DNA of 64,000 nt from Bacteroidia bacterium (lineage in GTDB: Bacteria; Bacteroidota; Bacteroidia; NS11-12g; UBA955), in contig JALOAG010000005.1 of the NCBI GenBank assembly GCA_023228875.1, positions 1-64,000 of the forward strand. Direction: 5' to 3'. The position numbers and the translations under genes are program-made. The notes under the pieces are model-generated. The model searched no databases. It was not told the origin of the DNA and was given only the letters and a program-made list of their open reading frames with translations. Positions 46,091 through 55,167 of the stretch are shown piece by piece. Position 1 is the stretch's first letter, and the number at the start of each line of letters is the position of its first letter.

Positions 46091-46846
46091 CTATGTAATA
46101 TTGAAATAATCCATTGCGCCTTTTGCCGGTGTATGATAATGGTGAATCAGTCCGGGTAGCTTTTGTCGAATGACTATAAAATTTGCTTGGTGAAACCTTT
46201 CCCATAAATCCCCGTCTTCGCCTCCCCATGTTGTGTATTGTTCATTTAGTTTTCCGATATTGATAAAATCGTCTTTCATACAAATTACCAATCCTTTTGC
46301 GCTGTACCATAGCCATTTTCCAGGTTTGAGACTATTGGGTGGTGCGGTAGCAAAACAAATCGGGAACCATACAATCCCGTTTTGGATAATTTGTTTAATT
46401 ATTGTTGTAATTACCGAAGGAAATGAAATGTCTGCATCGCACAGAAAAATCACATTGCCTGTACATTGCTCAACCGCTTTATTGAGAGCGCTGGAACGAG
46501 AGAAATTTTCATTCGAACTTTTATATACAATTGCTCCCTTCCACTTTTTCCTTATGGCAAAGGCAAGGTCTTTTACATCATCTGAGCCGGTGTCGTAAAT
46601 CGATAATTCTACTTCATGCTTGTCAAGCAGCGCGTTGAGCGCAGGAAGAAAGTGATTGAGTAGTTGATCAGTTCGGTTGTATATACCAATGCAAATACTG
46701 ATTTTATAAGGTGATTTTTTCCTAAAAGAACGGAAATAGTAAATCAATATCCCCCGAAAATCTTGCACAATCGAATTGCGATTCAGTGTGCGTTGTGGTG
46801 CTTTAAAAAGATACCATAGCAAGTATTTGAGTTTGCGATACAACAA
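46091..46846 (-). CDS. Glycosyltransferase family 2 protein
   Basis: 251 residues. GT-A fold: ISICIGIYNRTDQLLNHFLPA (nucleotide-sugar start strand), SIYDTGSDD, NFSRSSALNKAVEQ, FLCDADISFP (DxD metal motif) and WGGEDGDLWERF, the acceptor/catalytic Glu-Asp motif of galactosyltransferase-like GT2 enzymes. No ATG exists in frame upstream before the stop at 46894-46892; translation must start at TTG 46846 or another non-ATG codon. Possible substrate: cell-surface polysaccharide. It stands alone, convergent to nothing nearby. Confidence 0.82.
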   Translation of the reverse strand: MLYRKLKYLLWYLFKAPQRTLNRNSIVQDFRGILIYYFRSFRKKSPYKISICIGIYNRTDQLLNHFLPALNALLDKHEVELSIYDTGSDDVKDLAFAIRKKWKGAIVYKSSNENFSRSSALNKAVEQCTGNVIFLCDADISFPSVITTIIKQIIQNGIVWFPICFATAPPNSLKPGKWLWYSAKGLVICMKDDFINIGKLNEQYTTWGGEDGDLWERFHQANFIVIRQKLPGLIHHYHTPAKGAMDYFNIT

Positions 46847-47095
46847 AAAGGGTAAGGGCTTAAAAGGAAGAGCAGCAAAGAAAAAGGATTCTTAGATATT
46901 TTATTGCATATCGAGACAGATGATTTGTTGTAAAAATGCCGCAGGCGTGAGAAGCCTTGCCAGCACATAGATATCTGCCATATTTTTTGTATAAGGAAAT
47001 ATGGGTAGGTGGATACTTTGTTATAGGGTTTTGCTCAATATGAACTATGAGCAAAATAAATGCGTAAAGATTTTTTTTAATCAAAATAAAAGAAA

Positions 47096-47103
47096 TACAT
47101 TTG
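47096..47103 (+). promoter_or_regulatory. -7 element TACATTTG for rpsO
   Basis: TAnnTTTG match 29 bases before the rpsO ATG. Confidence 0.55.
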
Positions 47104-47132
47104 CAGCCCTAAAAAGAAAACAGAAAAGAAAG

Positions 47133-47402
47133 ATGTTAGTTACTTCTGAAAGAAAGAAAGAAATTTTTGCTCAATATGGTAAGAGTGCAAAAGACACCGG
47201 TTCAACTGAGGCTCAAATTGCATTGTTTACTGAGCGCATTAATCACATTACCGAGCATTTGCGTAAATCCAAAAAGGATTTTTCTGCTGAATTAAGCCTT
47301 ATTAAGATGGTAGGAAAAAGAAGATCTCTTTTGAATTATTTAGCAAAAACCGACCTTGCAAAGTATAGAGCTTTGATCCAGGAGCTTGGTATTAGAAAAT
47401 AA
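47133..47402 (+). CDS. rpsO: 30S ribosomal protein S15
   Basis: 89 residues from the ATG at 47133, the exact usual S15 length; the frame is open upstream through the promoter. Conserved FAQYGKSAKDTGSTEAQIALFTERI, HLRKSKKDF and VGKRRSLLNYLAK. Binds 16S rRNA in the small subunit platform. The order rpsO-pnp is conserved across many bacteria; here an intrinsic terminator lies between the two, so pnp is reached by read-through or from its own promoter. Confidence 0.98.
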   Translation: MLVTSERKKEIFAQYGKSAKDTGSTEAQIALFTERINHITEHLRKSKKDFSAELSLIKMVGKRRSLLNYLAKTDLAKYRALIQELGIRK

Positions 47403-47447
47403 TATTTTAAGAAAGGCGTACACCCTTTCTTCGCAATTTTATCGAAT

Positions 47448-47478
47448 AAAAAAAGCCCCGACATTAGGGGCTTTTTTT
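47448..47478 (+). terminator. Intrinsic terminator after rpsO
   Basis: A-run plus AGCCCC, loop GACATTA with flanking, GGGGCT plus seven T. Lies between rpsO and pnp. Confidence 0.88.
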
Positions 47479-47502
47479 GTAAAAAATTAAAAATCAAGAA
47501 TA

Positions 47503-49629
47503 ATGAAACCAAATAAAATTAGTAAGATTATTAACCTTGGAGAAGGTAAGGTTATTGAAATTGAGACAGGACTATTGGCAAAGCAAGCGCATGGATCTGT
47601 TGTTGTGAAACAGGGCAAGACCATGCTGTTGGCTACCATTGTCTCGAATTACGAAGCAAAAGCAGATGTTGACTTCTTACCTCTGTCTGTTGATTATCAA
47701 GAAAAATTTGCTGCAGTTGGTAGAATACCGGGCAGTTTTTTGAAGAGAGAAGGAAGGCTTTCTGATTATGAAATTCTTATCAGTAGGTTAGTAGATAGAG
47801 CGTTGCGCCCTTTGTTTCCCGATGATTACCATTGCGAAACACAAGTTGCAATTTCATTGATATCATCAGATGAAAATATTTTGCCTGATGCTTTAGCCGG
47901 TTTGGCTGCTTCTGCAGCTATTGCTGTTTCAGATATTCCTTTTAACGGTCCTATTTCTGAAGTGAGAGTAGGAAGAGTAAATGGACAATTTGTAGTAAAT
48001 CCGACCAAAACTGAACTCGAAAACAGCGATATTGATATCATTATTGCGGGGACTATTAATGATATCAACATGGTTGAAGGTGAGATGTCAGAAGTGCAAG
48101 AAATGGATTTGTTGGAAGCACTTAAATTTGGACATGCCATTATCAAAAAACAATGCCAAGCTCAAATCGAATTGAAACAAGAGGTAGGAAAAACTGCGAT
48201 TAGAGAGTATGCCCGTTTTGAAGAAGATGCAACAATGTATGCAACAATAAAGAATTTTGCAGAACCAAAAATTGCAGAAGTTGCAAAATCTGCTTCTGAC
48301 AAAAACGCAAGGTCAGAACAATTTGCACAAATTAAAGAAGATACACTTGCTCTTTTTGCTGATAATGAAGAAGTAGATATGTTTAAAGTAAAAACATATT
48401 TCGGTCAAATTGAGTGGGAAACCGTAAGAAATGTGCTGTTAGATACCAAAGTGAGATTAGACGGAAGAACCCCAACGCAAATACGACCTATTTGGTCAGA
48501 AGTGGACTATTTGCCGGCTGCACACGGAAGTGCTGTTTTTACAAGAGGTGAAACACAGGCATTGGCATCCGTTACATTGGGAAGTAAATTGGACGAACAA
48601 CTTCTTGACAGCCCAATGAATCATGGCTACAGTAAGTTTATGTTACACTATAATTTTCCTGCATTTTCAACAGGAGAAGTAAGACCAAACAGAGGTCCAG
48701 GCAGGAGAGAAGTAGGTCATGGAAACTTAGCATTGAGAGGATTGAAAAAAGTTATTCCATCTGATGTTCCTTATACAATTCGTGTTGTGAGCGATGTGCT
48801 GGAAAGCAATGGGTCTTCTTCGATGGCCACAGTTTGTTCCGGTGCCCTTGCATTGATGGATGCAGGTATTCAGATTTCTAGACCGGTTTCCGGTATTGCT
48901 ATGGGGATGATTTCTGATGAAAAAACAGGCAGACACGTTATCCTTTCTGATATTTTAGGAGATGAAGACCATCTTGGAGACATGGATTTTAAAGTAGTAG
49001 GAACTGAAAAAGGAATTACTGCTTGTCAAATGGACATTAAGATAAATGGTTTGTCTTATGAAGTGTTGGCAGAAGCATTAAACCAATCAAAACAAGGTCG
49101 CTTGCACATTTTAGGCGAGATGAATAAAACGCTTGCCGCACCGAGACCGGAATTGAAACCACATGCTCCAAGAATCGAGAAATTAGATGTGCCTAAAGAA
49201 TATATTGGTGCTATTATTGGTTCCGGTGGCAAGGTGATTCAGGAAATTCAAGCACAAACGAATACAGTGATTACTATTGACGAAGTTGATGGTAAGGGCA
49301 TTGTTGAAATTTCTTCTCCCGATGGTGAAAGCATTGCAAAAGCATTGGTTTGGATTAAAGGTATTATCACAGAACCGGAGGTTGGGGAGGTGTATCACGG
49401 TAAAGTAAAAACAATTGTAGAGTTCGGTGCATTTGTGGAATTTATGCCGGGTAAGGAAGGATTGTTGCATATTTCAGAAATTGATTGGAAACGTTTGCCA
49501 TCAATGGAAGGAGTGTATCAGGTGGGTGATGAAGTGGACGTGAAACTTTTGGATATTGATAAGAAAACAGGCAAGTTCAAGCTTTCTCATAAGGTACTTA
49601 TTCCAAGACCTGCACCCGAGAATAAATAA
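47503..49629 (+). CDS. pnp: Polynucleotide phosphorylase
   Basis: 708 residues: two RNase PH domains (first: GRIPGSFLKREGRLSDYE; second: HGSAVFTRGETQALASVTLG, FPAFSTGEVRPNRGPGRREVGHG), a KH domain (PKEYIGAIIGSGGKVIQEI) and an S1 domain (GEVYHGKVKTIVEFGAFVEF). Degrades mRNA 3' to 5' with phosphate. The catalytic Asp region DAGIQ and DILGDEDHLGDMDFKV is present. Followed by a strong terminator. Confidence 0.97.
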   Translation: MKPNKISKIINLGEGKVIEIETGLLAKQAHGSVVVKQGKTMLLATIVSNYEAKADVDFLPLSVDYQEKFAAVGRIPGSFLKREGRLSDYEILISRLVDRALRPLFPDDYHCETQVAISLISSDENILPDALAGLAASAAIAVSDIPFNGPISEVRVGRVNGQFVVNPTKTELENSDIDIIIAGTINDINMVEGEMSEVQEMDLLEALKFGHAIIKKQCQAQIELKQEVGKTAIREYARFEEDATMYATIKNFAEPKIAEVAKSASDKNARSEQFAQIKEDTLALFADNEEVDMFKVKTYFGQIEWETVRNVLLDTKVRLDGRTPTQIRPIWSEVDYLPAAHGSAVFTRGETQALASVTLGSKLDEQLLDSPMNHGYSKFMLHYNFPAFSTGEVRPNRGPGRREVGHGNLALRGLKKVIPSDVPYTIRVVSDVLESNGSSSMATVCSGALALMDAGIQISRPVSGIAMGMISDEKTGRHVILSDILGDEDHLGDMDFKVVGTEKGITACQMDIKINGLSYEVLAEALNQSKQGRLHILGEMNKTLAAPRPELKPHAPRIEKLDVPKEYIGAIIGSGGKVIQEIQAQTNTVITIDEVDGKGIVEISSPDGESIAKALVWIKGIITEPEVGEVYHGKVKTIVEFGAFVEFMPGKEGLLHISEIDWKRLPSMEGVYQVGDEVDVKLLDIDKKTGKFKLSHKVLIPRPAPENK

Positions 49630-49644
49630 AAATTAGATTCTTTT

Positions 49645-49688
49645 GCAAAGAGGCTGTACGGACATTCGTGCAGCCTCTTTGCTTTTTT
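49645..49688 (+). terminator. Strong intrinsic terminator after pnp
   Basis: GCAAAGAGGCTG (49645-49656) pairs perfectly with CAGCCTCTTTGC (49671-49682), extended by four inner pairs, and is followed by six T. Confidence 0.92.
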
Positions 49689-49780
49689 ATCAAAAAGATT
49701 GTGTCTCAATCCATCCGTTGTATGCTGTTATTAGGTTTGAGGAATATTTGTAAGATATAATAGGCTTGCATTTCTTTTTG

Positions 49781-49788
49781 TAACTTTG
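49781..49788 (+). promoter_or_regulatory. -7 element TAACTTTG before the membrane protein gene
   Basis: TAnnTTTG match, eight bases before the ATG at 49797; near-leaderless transcript expected. Confidence 0.5.
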
Positions 49789-49796
49789 CATTGTCT

Positions 49797-50300
49797 ATGG
49801 AAAACATCTTATTTGAAGAGAAACAAAAGCCAAAACAATTTTGGATTTGGGCACTATTGATTGTTGTATGTTCAATGCCTCTGTATGGGCTGTTTTCTCA
49901 AATGGTTTTAGGAAAACCCTTTGGCAACAATCCCATGAGCAATAGAGGGCTTGTATTGTTGTTTTGTTTCTTGTTACTCACTGCTGTTTTTGTATTAAAT
50001 ATTACCCTAAGAACCAAGATTTGTAAGGACGGGATTTATGTTAAAATGTTCCCATTTCACGCAAAATTTAAGGTGTATCAAAAAGAAAGCCTTGCCGAGG
50101 CTTATGTGCGAAAGTATCAACCTGTAAAGGAATATGGTGGATGGGGATTGCGATATGGATTCAAGAATGGGATTGCTTTTAATGTCTCAGGGAATATGGG
50201 ATTGCAATTAGAATTGAAGTCAGGAAAGAAAATTCTGATAGGGTCAAACAAGCCTAAGGAATTGGAGCATGCATTAACACAATTTTGGAATCAATCATAA
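49797..50300 (+). CDS. Membrane protein with PH-like domain, function unknown
   Basis: 167 residues from the ATG at 49797 (an in-frame TTG at 49791 is the alternative). Two membrane helices (~17-36 and ~53-72: FWIWALLIVVCSMPLYGLF; GLVLLFCFLLLTAVFVLNI), then a soluble ~95-residue part (RTKICKDGIYVKMFPF, EAYVRKYQPVKEYGGWGLRY, LQLELKSGKKILIGS) that looks like the bacterial PH domain found in YdbT-like membrane proteins. The Pro-Val-Lys-Glu-Tyr-Gly-Gly-Trp-Gly motif is common in this Bacteroidota family. Followed closely by the TPR lipoprotein gene, likely one transcript. Confidence 0.75.
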   Translation: MENILFEEKQKPKQFWIWALLIVVCSMPLYGLFSQMVLGKPFGNNPMSNRGLVLLFCFLLLTAVFVLNITLRTKICKDGIYVKMFPFHAKFKVYQKESLAEAYVRKYQPVKEYGGWGLRYGFKNGIAFNVSGNMGLQLELKSGKKILIGSNKPKELEHALTQFWNQS

Positions 50301-50323
50301 TAATTACACGTTTGAGAATCTGC

Positions 50324-51526
50324 ATGGCAAGATTTAAAAGTTTACCTTTCGTTGTAATATTTGCATTCTTATTACTTGCGTGTGCTGGGAAAAAGAAAGT
50401 GGCGGAAATTCCACATCAACCTATTCCCAAGATTCCGCAATATGCCTTGGATAATCGTTTTATGTCTTCTCTTATTGCAGGACATTTTGCACTTATTTCC
50501 AATGATTATTTAACTGCACAAAAGCAGTTTCAGAATTGTTTGTTAATAAAACCACAACAACCCGAAGCATTATATAGACTTGCTCAAACAGAATTTAAAC
50601 TCGGCAATTTAGACAAAGCATTAGATTACATTAAAAATGCCATAAAGAACGACCGTGAAAATAATCTTTGGTATCGGTTGCAATTTGTAGAATTATTGAC
50701 AGCAAAAGGAGAATTGCTCAATGCCGCAACACAGCTTCAAAAGTTGTTGGATGTAAACCCTGCATATCAATTCATTTATCCTCTTGCAGATAGTGCATGG
50801 AGAAATGTAAGTGAATGGAATCGAGCAGAACAAGTTTGGAAGCAGTATCAGCATGTTTTTCCGCAAGATGCTCCACATGCAGACAGACATTTGATTGACT
50901 TGTATTTAAAACAAAATAAAAGAAATGAAGCATTGGCACTCTCAAAATCATTGTTCCAAACAGATAGTACGGATGGAGTGTATGTTTTGTTATATGCCAA
51001 AACCTTATATGCCGCAGGTAATAACGCAGTCTTAATTAATTTGTTTGAATCCTACACACGCCCAAATGCTGTTGTCATTCATAAAGACGAGTTTTACTCC
51101 GGAGCTTATTATTTATCCATTGATGCGGCTATGTCCAAATACGCAGTTGTATATGCGTCATTAGCACTGAGCACGGGACAAAACAATCAACTTCTTGCGC
51201 ACTTTGTAAACGAAGTCAATCGTCATACTTTTGACGGTGTTTTGACTGCAAGTACGTTGAAGATTTCAGCCCAATCCAACCCGCTCAATGCAGAATTGCA
51301 ACTGTTGGCAGGAGTTCAATTCTTAAAAGAAAATAACTTTGATGAAGCAGTTCAATTTTTAAAGCGCAGCAAGCAATTGGGTAACACATCTTTTATGATG
51401 TATAATACTTTGTGCCAAGCATTACAAAAATCAGGCAACTTGAAGGAATTGAAAATAATCTCAGAAGAAGCCTTGGAACTATATCCGTTTTCGAAAGAAT
51501 TGCAGGAATATCAAGGAGAAAAGTAA
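50324..51526 (+). CDS. TPR-repeat lipoprotein
   Basis: 400 residues from the ATG at 50324, chosen because MARFKSLPFVVIFAFLLLACAGKKK is a lipoprotein signal peptide (Cys 20); the frame is open to 50285, overlapping the previous gene. Several tetratricopeptide repeats: AQKQFQNCLLIKPQQPEALY, AQTEFKLGNLDKALDYIKNA, and at the end FDEAVQFLKRSKQLGNTSFM. Probably a periplasmic scaffold anchored in a membrane. No enzymatic motif seen. Confidence 0.85.
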   Translation: MARFKSLPFVVIFAFLLLACAGKKKVAEIPHQPIPKIPQYALDNRFMSSLIAGHFALISNDYLTAQKQFQNCLLIKPQQPEALYRLAQTEFKLGNLDKALDYIKNAIKNDRENNLWYRLQFVELLTAKGELLNAATQLQKLLDVNPAYQFIYPLADSAWRNVSEWNRAEQVWKQYQHVFPQDAPHADRHLIDLYLKQNKRNEALALSKSLFQTDSTDGVYVLLYAKTLYAAGNNAVLINLFESYTRPNAVVIHKDEFYSGAYYLSIDAAMSKYAVVYASLALSTGQNNQLLAHFVNEVNRHTFDGVLTASTLKISAQSNPLNAELQLLAGVQFLKENNFDEAVQFLKRSKQLGNTSFMMYNTLCQALQKSGNLKELKIISEEALELYPFSKELQEYQGEK

Positions 51527-51712
51527 ATAATCGGGAGTTCCAAATTGAATAAAAAAGTTTGTGTCAAGGTGCCTTCTCTGTAATTTGAATAGTCGGAATG
51601 GATGAGAAGGTTTGTTGAGCTCACTGAAGGAGTCAGAGTTATGGAGCAATTGAAATGCTTTTCGACACAAAAAGAATGCAGTTTTTGTATCATGTATCCT
51701 CAAACAAATTGA

Positions 51713-51720
51713 TAGATTTG
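51713..51720 (+). promoter_or_regulatory. -7 element TAGATTTG for murF-alr
   Basis: TAnnTTTG match; leader of about 80 bases to the ATG at 51807. The 280 bases between 51527 and 51806 otherwise show no gene. Confidence 0.5.
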
Positions 51721-51806
51721 CACTGACTAATGAAGGAGTTGAATGAGTGAAAAGTTGATAATTAACGAGCGCAACAAACCTTAGTCAGAAGCCAATACCA
51801 AGTAAA

Positions 51807-54230
51807 ATGTCATTTTCTTATAATTCGACTCAATTCGCAGCAGCGTTACAGGGTGAATGGATAGGGCAAACCCTCCCTCAAGAAGAATTGCATTTTGTGA
51901 TAACGGATAGTCGTAATTATGTTCAGCAACCTGGAGGAGCTTTTTTTGCCATAAAAGGTGACAGGTTTGATGGACATAAATTTTGTAAAGAGTTAGCATT
52001 CAAGGGGCAAAAAGTCTTTGTAGTATCTAAGGTTTTAGATTTGCCCAAAGGGTGCTGTCAATTGTTGGTCAAAGATACGTTAATTGCATTACAGGAGTTG
52101 GCTGCCGTACATCGTAGTGCATTTAGAGGCAAGGTGATAGGGATTACAGGAAGCAATGGGAAAACTATTGTGAAGGAATGGTTGTACGAATTGCTGTCTT
52201 TACAATTCAAAACCTATAAAAGTCCTAAGAGTTTTAACAGTCAGATTGGCGTAGCACTTGCACTACTGAATGCAGATATTGACTGTGAATTTTATTTGAT
52301 TGAAGCAGGTGTTTCTCAAAAGGGAGAGATGCAAAAACTTGCCAAGATGATTCAACCTGAAATTGGGGTTTTTACACACCTTGGCTCGGCTCACAGTGAG
52401 GGTTTTAGCTCGGATAAGGACAAATTTTTCGAAAAATGTATGTTGTTTGAACACACCCAAAAAGTGTTTTTGCAAGATGAAATACAATTTAAGAAAGCGT
52501 TTCCTTATCGTGCAGAAATACTTTTGGTAGGAACCGATTTTTCATCTGATTACCTCTTTGCATTTTATGAAAATTCATTTACAGTCAAAACATTAACTAA
52601 ATCTTGGAATTTTGATTACCACCATAAGGATGCAATCACTAAAACCAATATGAGTATGGCTTTGGCTGTTGCACTTGAGTTAGGTGTTGATTCAAAAAAA
52701 ATATTAGGTAAGCCTGATAAATTGCAAACACCTGCCATGCGATTAGAATTATTAGAAGGCTATCATAATTGCACTATAATCAATGATACATGGACGAATG
52801 ACACGGATGCGCTGAATGCAGCTATTGATTTTCTAATTCAACAAAAAAAACAATCAAAGACAACTTTGGTGCTATCTGATTTCCCTGATGGAACAGGAAA
52901 CGATGCATATAAAAAAGCAGCCGAAGTGATAAATAATAAAGGCTTGGACATGTTTGTGGGTGTTGGAAATGTATGGCAGGAAATGCAAAATTTAATTCAT
53001 GCAAAAACTAAATTTGTCTTTTCTGATACAGCCGAACTCTTGAGCAATATGCAGCATTTGCCTTTTGTTGACATGGCGATTTTAATCAAAGGCAGTCGTA
53101 AGTACCAATTGGAGTTACTGGCTTCACGACTCCAACTCAAAACACATGAGACTACATTAGAAATCAACCTCGATAACTTAGCTCATAACTTTCACTTTTT
53201 AAAGAACATCTTAAGACCGGAAACAAAGATTATGGCGATGGTCAAAGCATTTGCTTATGGTAGTGGAGATTATGAAGTTGCAAAACTTCTTGAGCATCAT
53301 CGAGTTGATTATTTAGCAGTAGCCTTTGTAGATGAAGGAGTTTCGCTTCGTAATTCGGGTATTAAAGTCCCTATATTAGTGCTAAACCCTGAGTTGGGGG
53401 ACATTGATAAATATGTTGAATATGCTTTGGAGCCTGCTGTAGGTTCCTTCTCGCAATTAGAAGCCTTTGCAAGTGCCGGACAACAAATCAAGGTTCATGT
53501 TGAGTTGGACACAGGTATGCACCGTTTAGGGTTTCAATCCTTTGAAAGAGAATTGCTTATAAATAAACTCAAGGAAATCAAAGGTTTGACAGTACAAGGA
53601 ATTTTTACTCACCTTGCCGCTGCGGATGAGAGTATTGAAGATAGCAAAACGCAAAAACAAATTTCGGATTTTGAGGAGTATAGTCGGTTTCTAATACAAC
53701 AATTAGATTGTCATCCAATATTGCACATCAGCAATTCTGCAGGTACAATCAGGTTCAAAGAAGCAGGTGGAGATATGGTGAGACTGGGCATTGCCTTATA
53801 TGGTATTGACCCTTCGGGCGTATTGAATAAAAATCTTAAAAATGTCTTTACTTTTAAAACCCACATCACTCAAATTAAGACAATCAAAGCGGGTGAAGGG
53901 GTAGGTTATGGATTTCATAACCAAGAGAATCAAGCCCGAAAGATAGCAGTCATTGCAGTAGGTTATGCAGATGGATTTAATAGAAAGTTTAGTCAACGCA
54001 ATCACTATGTGCTGATTCATGGTCATCAAGCACAGGTTATAGGAAATGTATGTATGGATATGACAATGGTTGATGTAACTGAAATATCATGTGAAGAGGG
54101 GGATAGTGTTTTGCTTTTTGGCGAAGATCTGTCAGTGCATAGTTGGGCAGAGAAATTAGATACCATTCCTTACGAAATCTTAACTTCTATCAGTCAGAGG
54201 GTTCGAAGAATTTTTATATCAGAAAATTAA
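51807..54230 (+). CDS. murF-alr: Bifunctional UDP-N-acetylmuramoyl-tripeptide:D-Ala-D-Ala ligase / alanine racemase
   Basis: 807 residues. Residues ~1-435 are MurF (VITDSRNYVQQPGGAFFAIKG, ATP loop GITGSNGKTIVKEW, SFNSQIGVALALL, INDTWTNDTDALNAAIDF). Residues ~440-807 are a complete alanine racemase (EINLDNLAHNFHFLK, PLP Lys 480 in MVKAFAYGSGDYEVA, VELDTGMHRLGF, VGYADGFNR, IGNVCMDMTMVDV). The fusion is typical for Bacteroidota and links D-Ala formation to cytoplasmic peptidoglycan precursor synthesis. ATP-loop Thr is followed by Ile where most MurF have Thr. Confidence 0.96.
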   Translation: MSFSYNSTQFAAALQGEWIGQTLPQEELHFVITDSRNYVQQPGGAFFAIKGDRFDGHKFCKELAFKGQKVFVVSKVLDLPKGCCQLLVKDTLIALQELAAVHRSAFRGKVIGITGSNGKTIVKEWLYELLSLQFKTYKSPKSFNSQIGVALALLNADIDCEFYLIEAGVSQKGEMQKLAKMIQPEIGVFTHLGSAHSEGFSSDKDKFFEKCMLFEHTQKVFLQDEIQFKKAFPYRAEILLVGTDFSSDYLFAFYENSFTVKTLTKSWNFDYHHKDAITKTNMSMALAVALELGVDSKKILGKPDKLQTPAMRLELLEGYHNCTIINDTWTNDTDALNAAIDFLIQQKKQSKTTLVLSDFPDGTGNDAYKKAAEVINNKGLDMFVGVGNVWQEMQNLIHAKTKFVFSDTAELLSNMQHLPFVDMAILIKGSRKYQLELLASRLQLKTHETTLEINLDNLAHNFHFLKNILRPETKIMAMVKAFAYGSGDYEVAKLLEHHRVDYLAVAFVDEGVSLRNSGIKVPILVLNPELGDIDKYVEYALEPAVGSFSQLEAFASAGQQIKVHVELDTGMHRLGFQSFERELLINKLKEIKGLTVQGIFTHLAAADESIEDSKTQKQISDFEEYSRFLIQQLDCHPILHISNSAGTIRFKEAGGDMVRLGIALYGIDPSGVLNKNLKNVFTFKTHITQIKTIKAGEGVGYGFHNQENQARKIAVIAVGYADGFNRKFSQRNHYVLIHGHQAQVIGNVCMDMTMVDVTEISCEEGDSVLLFGEDLSVHSWAEKLDTIPYEILTSISQRVRRIFISEN

Positions 54231-54245
54231 CTAATCAGTAATAAT

Positions 54246-54253
54246 TACTTTTG
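54246..54253 (+). promoter_or_regulatory. -7 element TACTTTTG directly before ribE
   Basis: TAnnTTTG ends four bases before the ATG at 54258; leaderless transcript expected. Confidence 0.55.
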
Positions 54254-54257
54254 CCGC

Positions 54258-54848
54258 ATGTTCACGGGAATTATTGAAGCAATTGGAGAAGTTGTGCATA
54301 TTGCAGAAAACCAATCTAACCTTACATTCACATTAAAAAGTGAAATAAGTAAAGAATTAAAAATAGATCAAAGTGTCGCCCATAATGGAGTGTGTTTAAC
54401 TGTGGAAGAAGTAAAAGGGGACTTGTATAAAGTTACAGCAATTAAAGAAACCTTAACAAAAACAAATTTAAGGTATTGGTCAATTGGAGAGCGGGTAAAT
54501 TTAGAACGTTCATTAACCGCTTCTCAGAGAATTGACGGACATTTTGTGCAAGGTCATGTTGACACGGTAGGCATTTGTAAAGAAATCAGGGATGAAAATG
54601 GAAGCTGGGTGGTAGTTGTAAAATATGAAGCATCAAGCCCTGAGTTCTTTACTGTCAACAAAGGTTCAATTTGCTTAAATGGTGTAAGTCTGACGGTTGT
54701 AGAATCAAAAAAAAGCGAAATACAAGTTTCAATCATTCCCTACACCTTTGAACATACAAACTTTAAACACATACGTATCGGTGATTATGTCAATATCGAA
54801 TTTGATATATTGGGCAAGTATATCAGTGCATTGATTCAAAATAAATAA
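54258..54848 (+). CDS. ribE: Riboflavin synthase alpha chain
   Basis: 196 residues with two lumazine-binding domains: MFTGIIEAIGEV, HNGVCLTVEEV, RIDGHFVQGHVDTVG in the first; KGSICLNGVSLTVVE and IPYTFEHTNF in the second. Catalyses dismutation of two 6,7-dimethyl-8-ribityllumazines to riboflavin. It lies alone between murF-alr and acpP; no FMN riboswitch fits the 27 bases upstream. Confidence 0.95.
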   Translation: MFTGIIEAIGEVVHIAENQSNLTFTLKSEISKELKIDQSVAHNGVCLTVEEVKGDLYKVTAIKETLTKTNLRYWSIGERVNLERSLTASQRIDGHFVQGHVDTVGICKEIRDENGSWVVVVKYEASSPEFFTVNKGSICLNGVSLTVVESKKSEIQVSIIPYTFEHTNFKHIRIGDYVNIEFDILGKYISALIQNK

Positions 54849-54917
54849 TGAAAAAAAAGAATTTGCCTTTTTTCGTAAAAAGATAGTTCTTTGCACCCAA
54901 GAAAAATTTAAAAGATT

Positions 54918-55154
54918 ATGTCAGATATTTCAACAAAAGTAAAGTCAATTATCGTTGACAAACTAGGAGTAGAAGAAAGCGAAGTTACTACTGAAGCAAG
55001 CTTCACACAAGATTTAGGAGCAGATTCTTTAGACACTGTAGAGCTTATTATGGAGTTCGAAAAAGAATTCAATATTGCTATTCCTGATGAGCAAGCTGAA
55101 AAGATTCAAACTGTAGGCGAAGCAGTAAAATACATCGAAGAACATTCTAAGTAA
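54918..55154 (+). CDS. acpP: Acyl carrier protein
   Basis: 78 residues, acidic, with the phosphopantetheine site Ser 37 in LGADSLDTVELIM. Carries acyl chains in fatty acid synthesis. Thirteen bases before fabF, with rnc behind: the conserved acpP-fabF-rnc block. Confidence 0.97.
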   Translation: MSDISTKVKSIIVDKLGVEESEVTTEASFTQDLGADSLDTVELIMEFEKEFNIAIPDEQAEKIQTVGEAVKYIEEHSK

Positions 55155-55167
55155 TTCCCCTTTTTTA

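Noticed and set aside
46860..47084. 74-codon minus-strand frame between the glycosyltransferase and rpsO
   Set aside because: No conserved features, overlaps the rpsO promoter region.
51731..51751. Tiny frame MKELNE before murF-alr as a leader peptide
   Set aside because: Six codons without a ribosome site, no codon bias and no attenuator hairpin.
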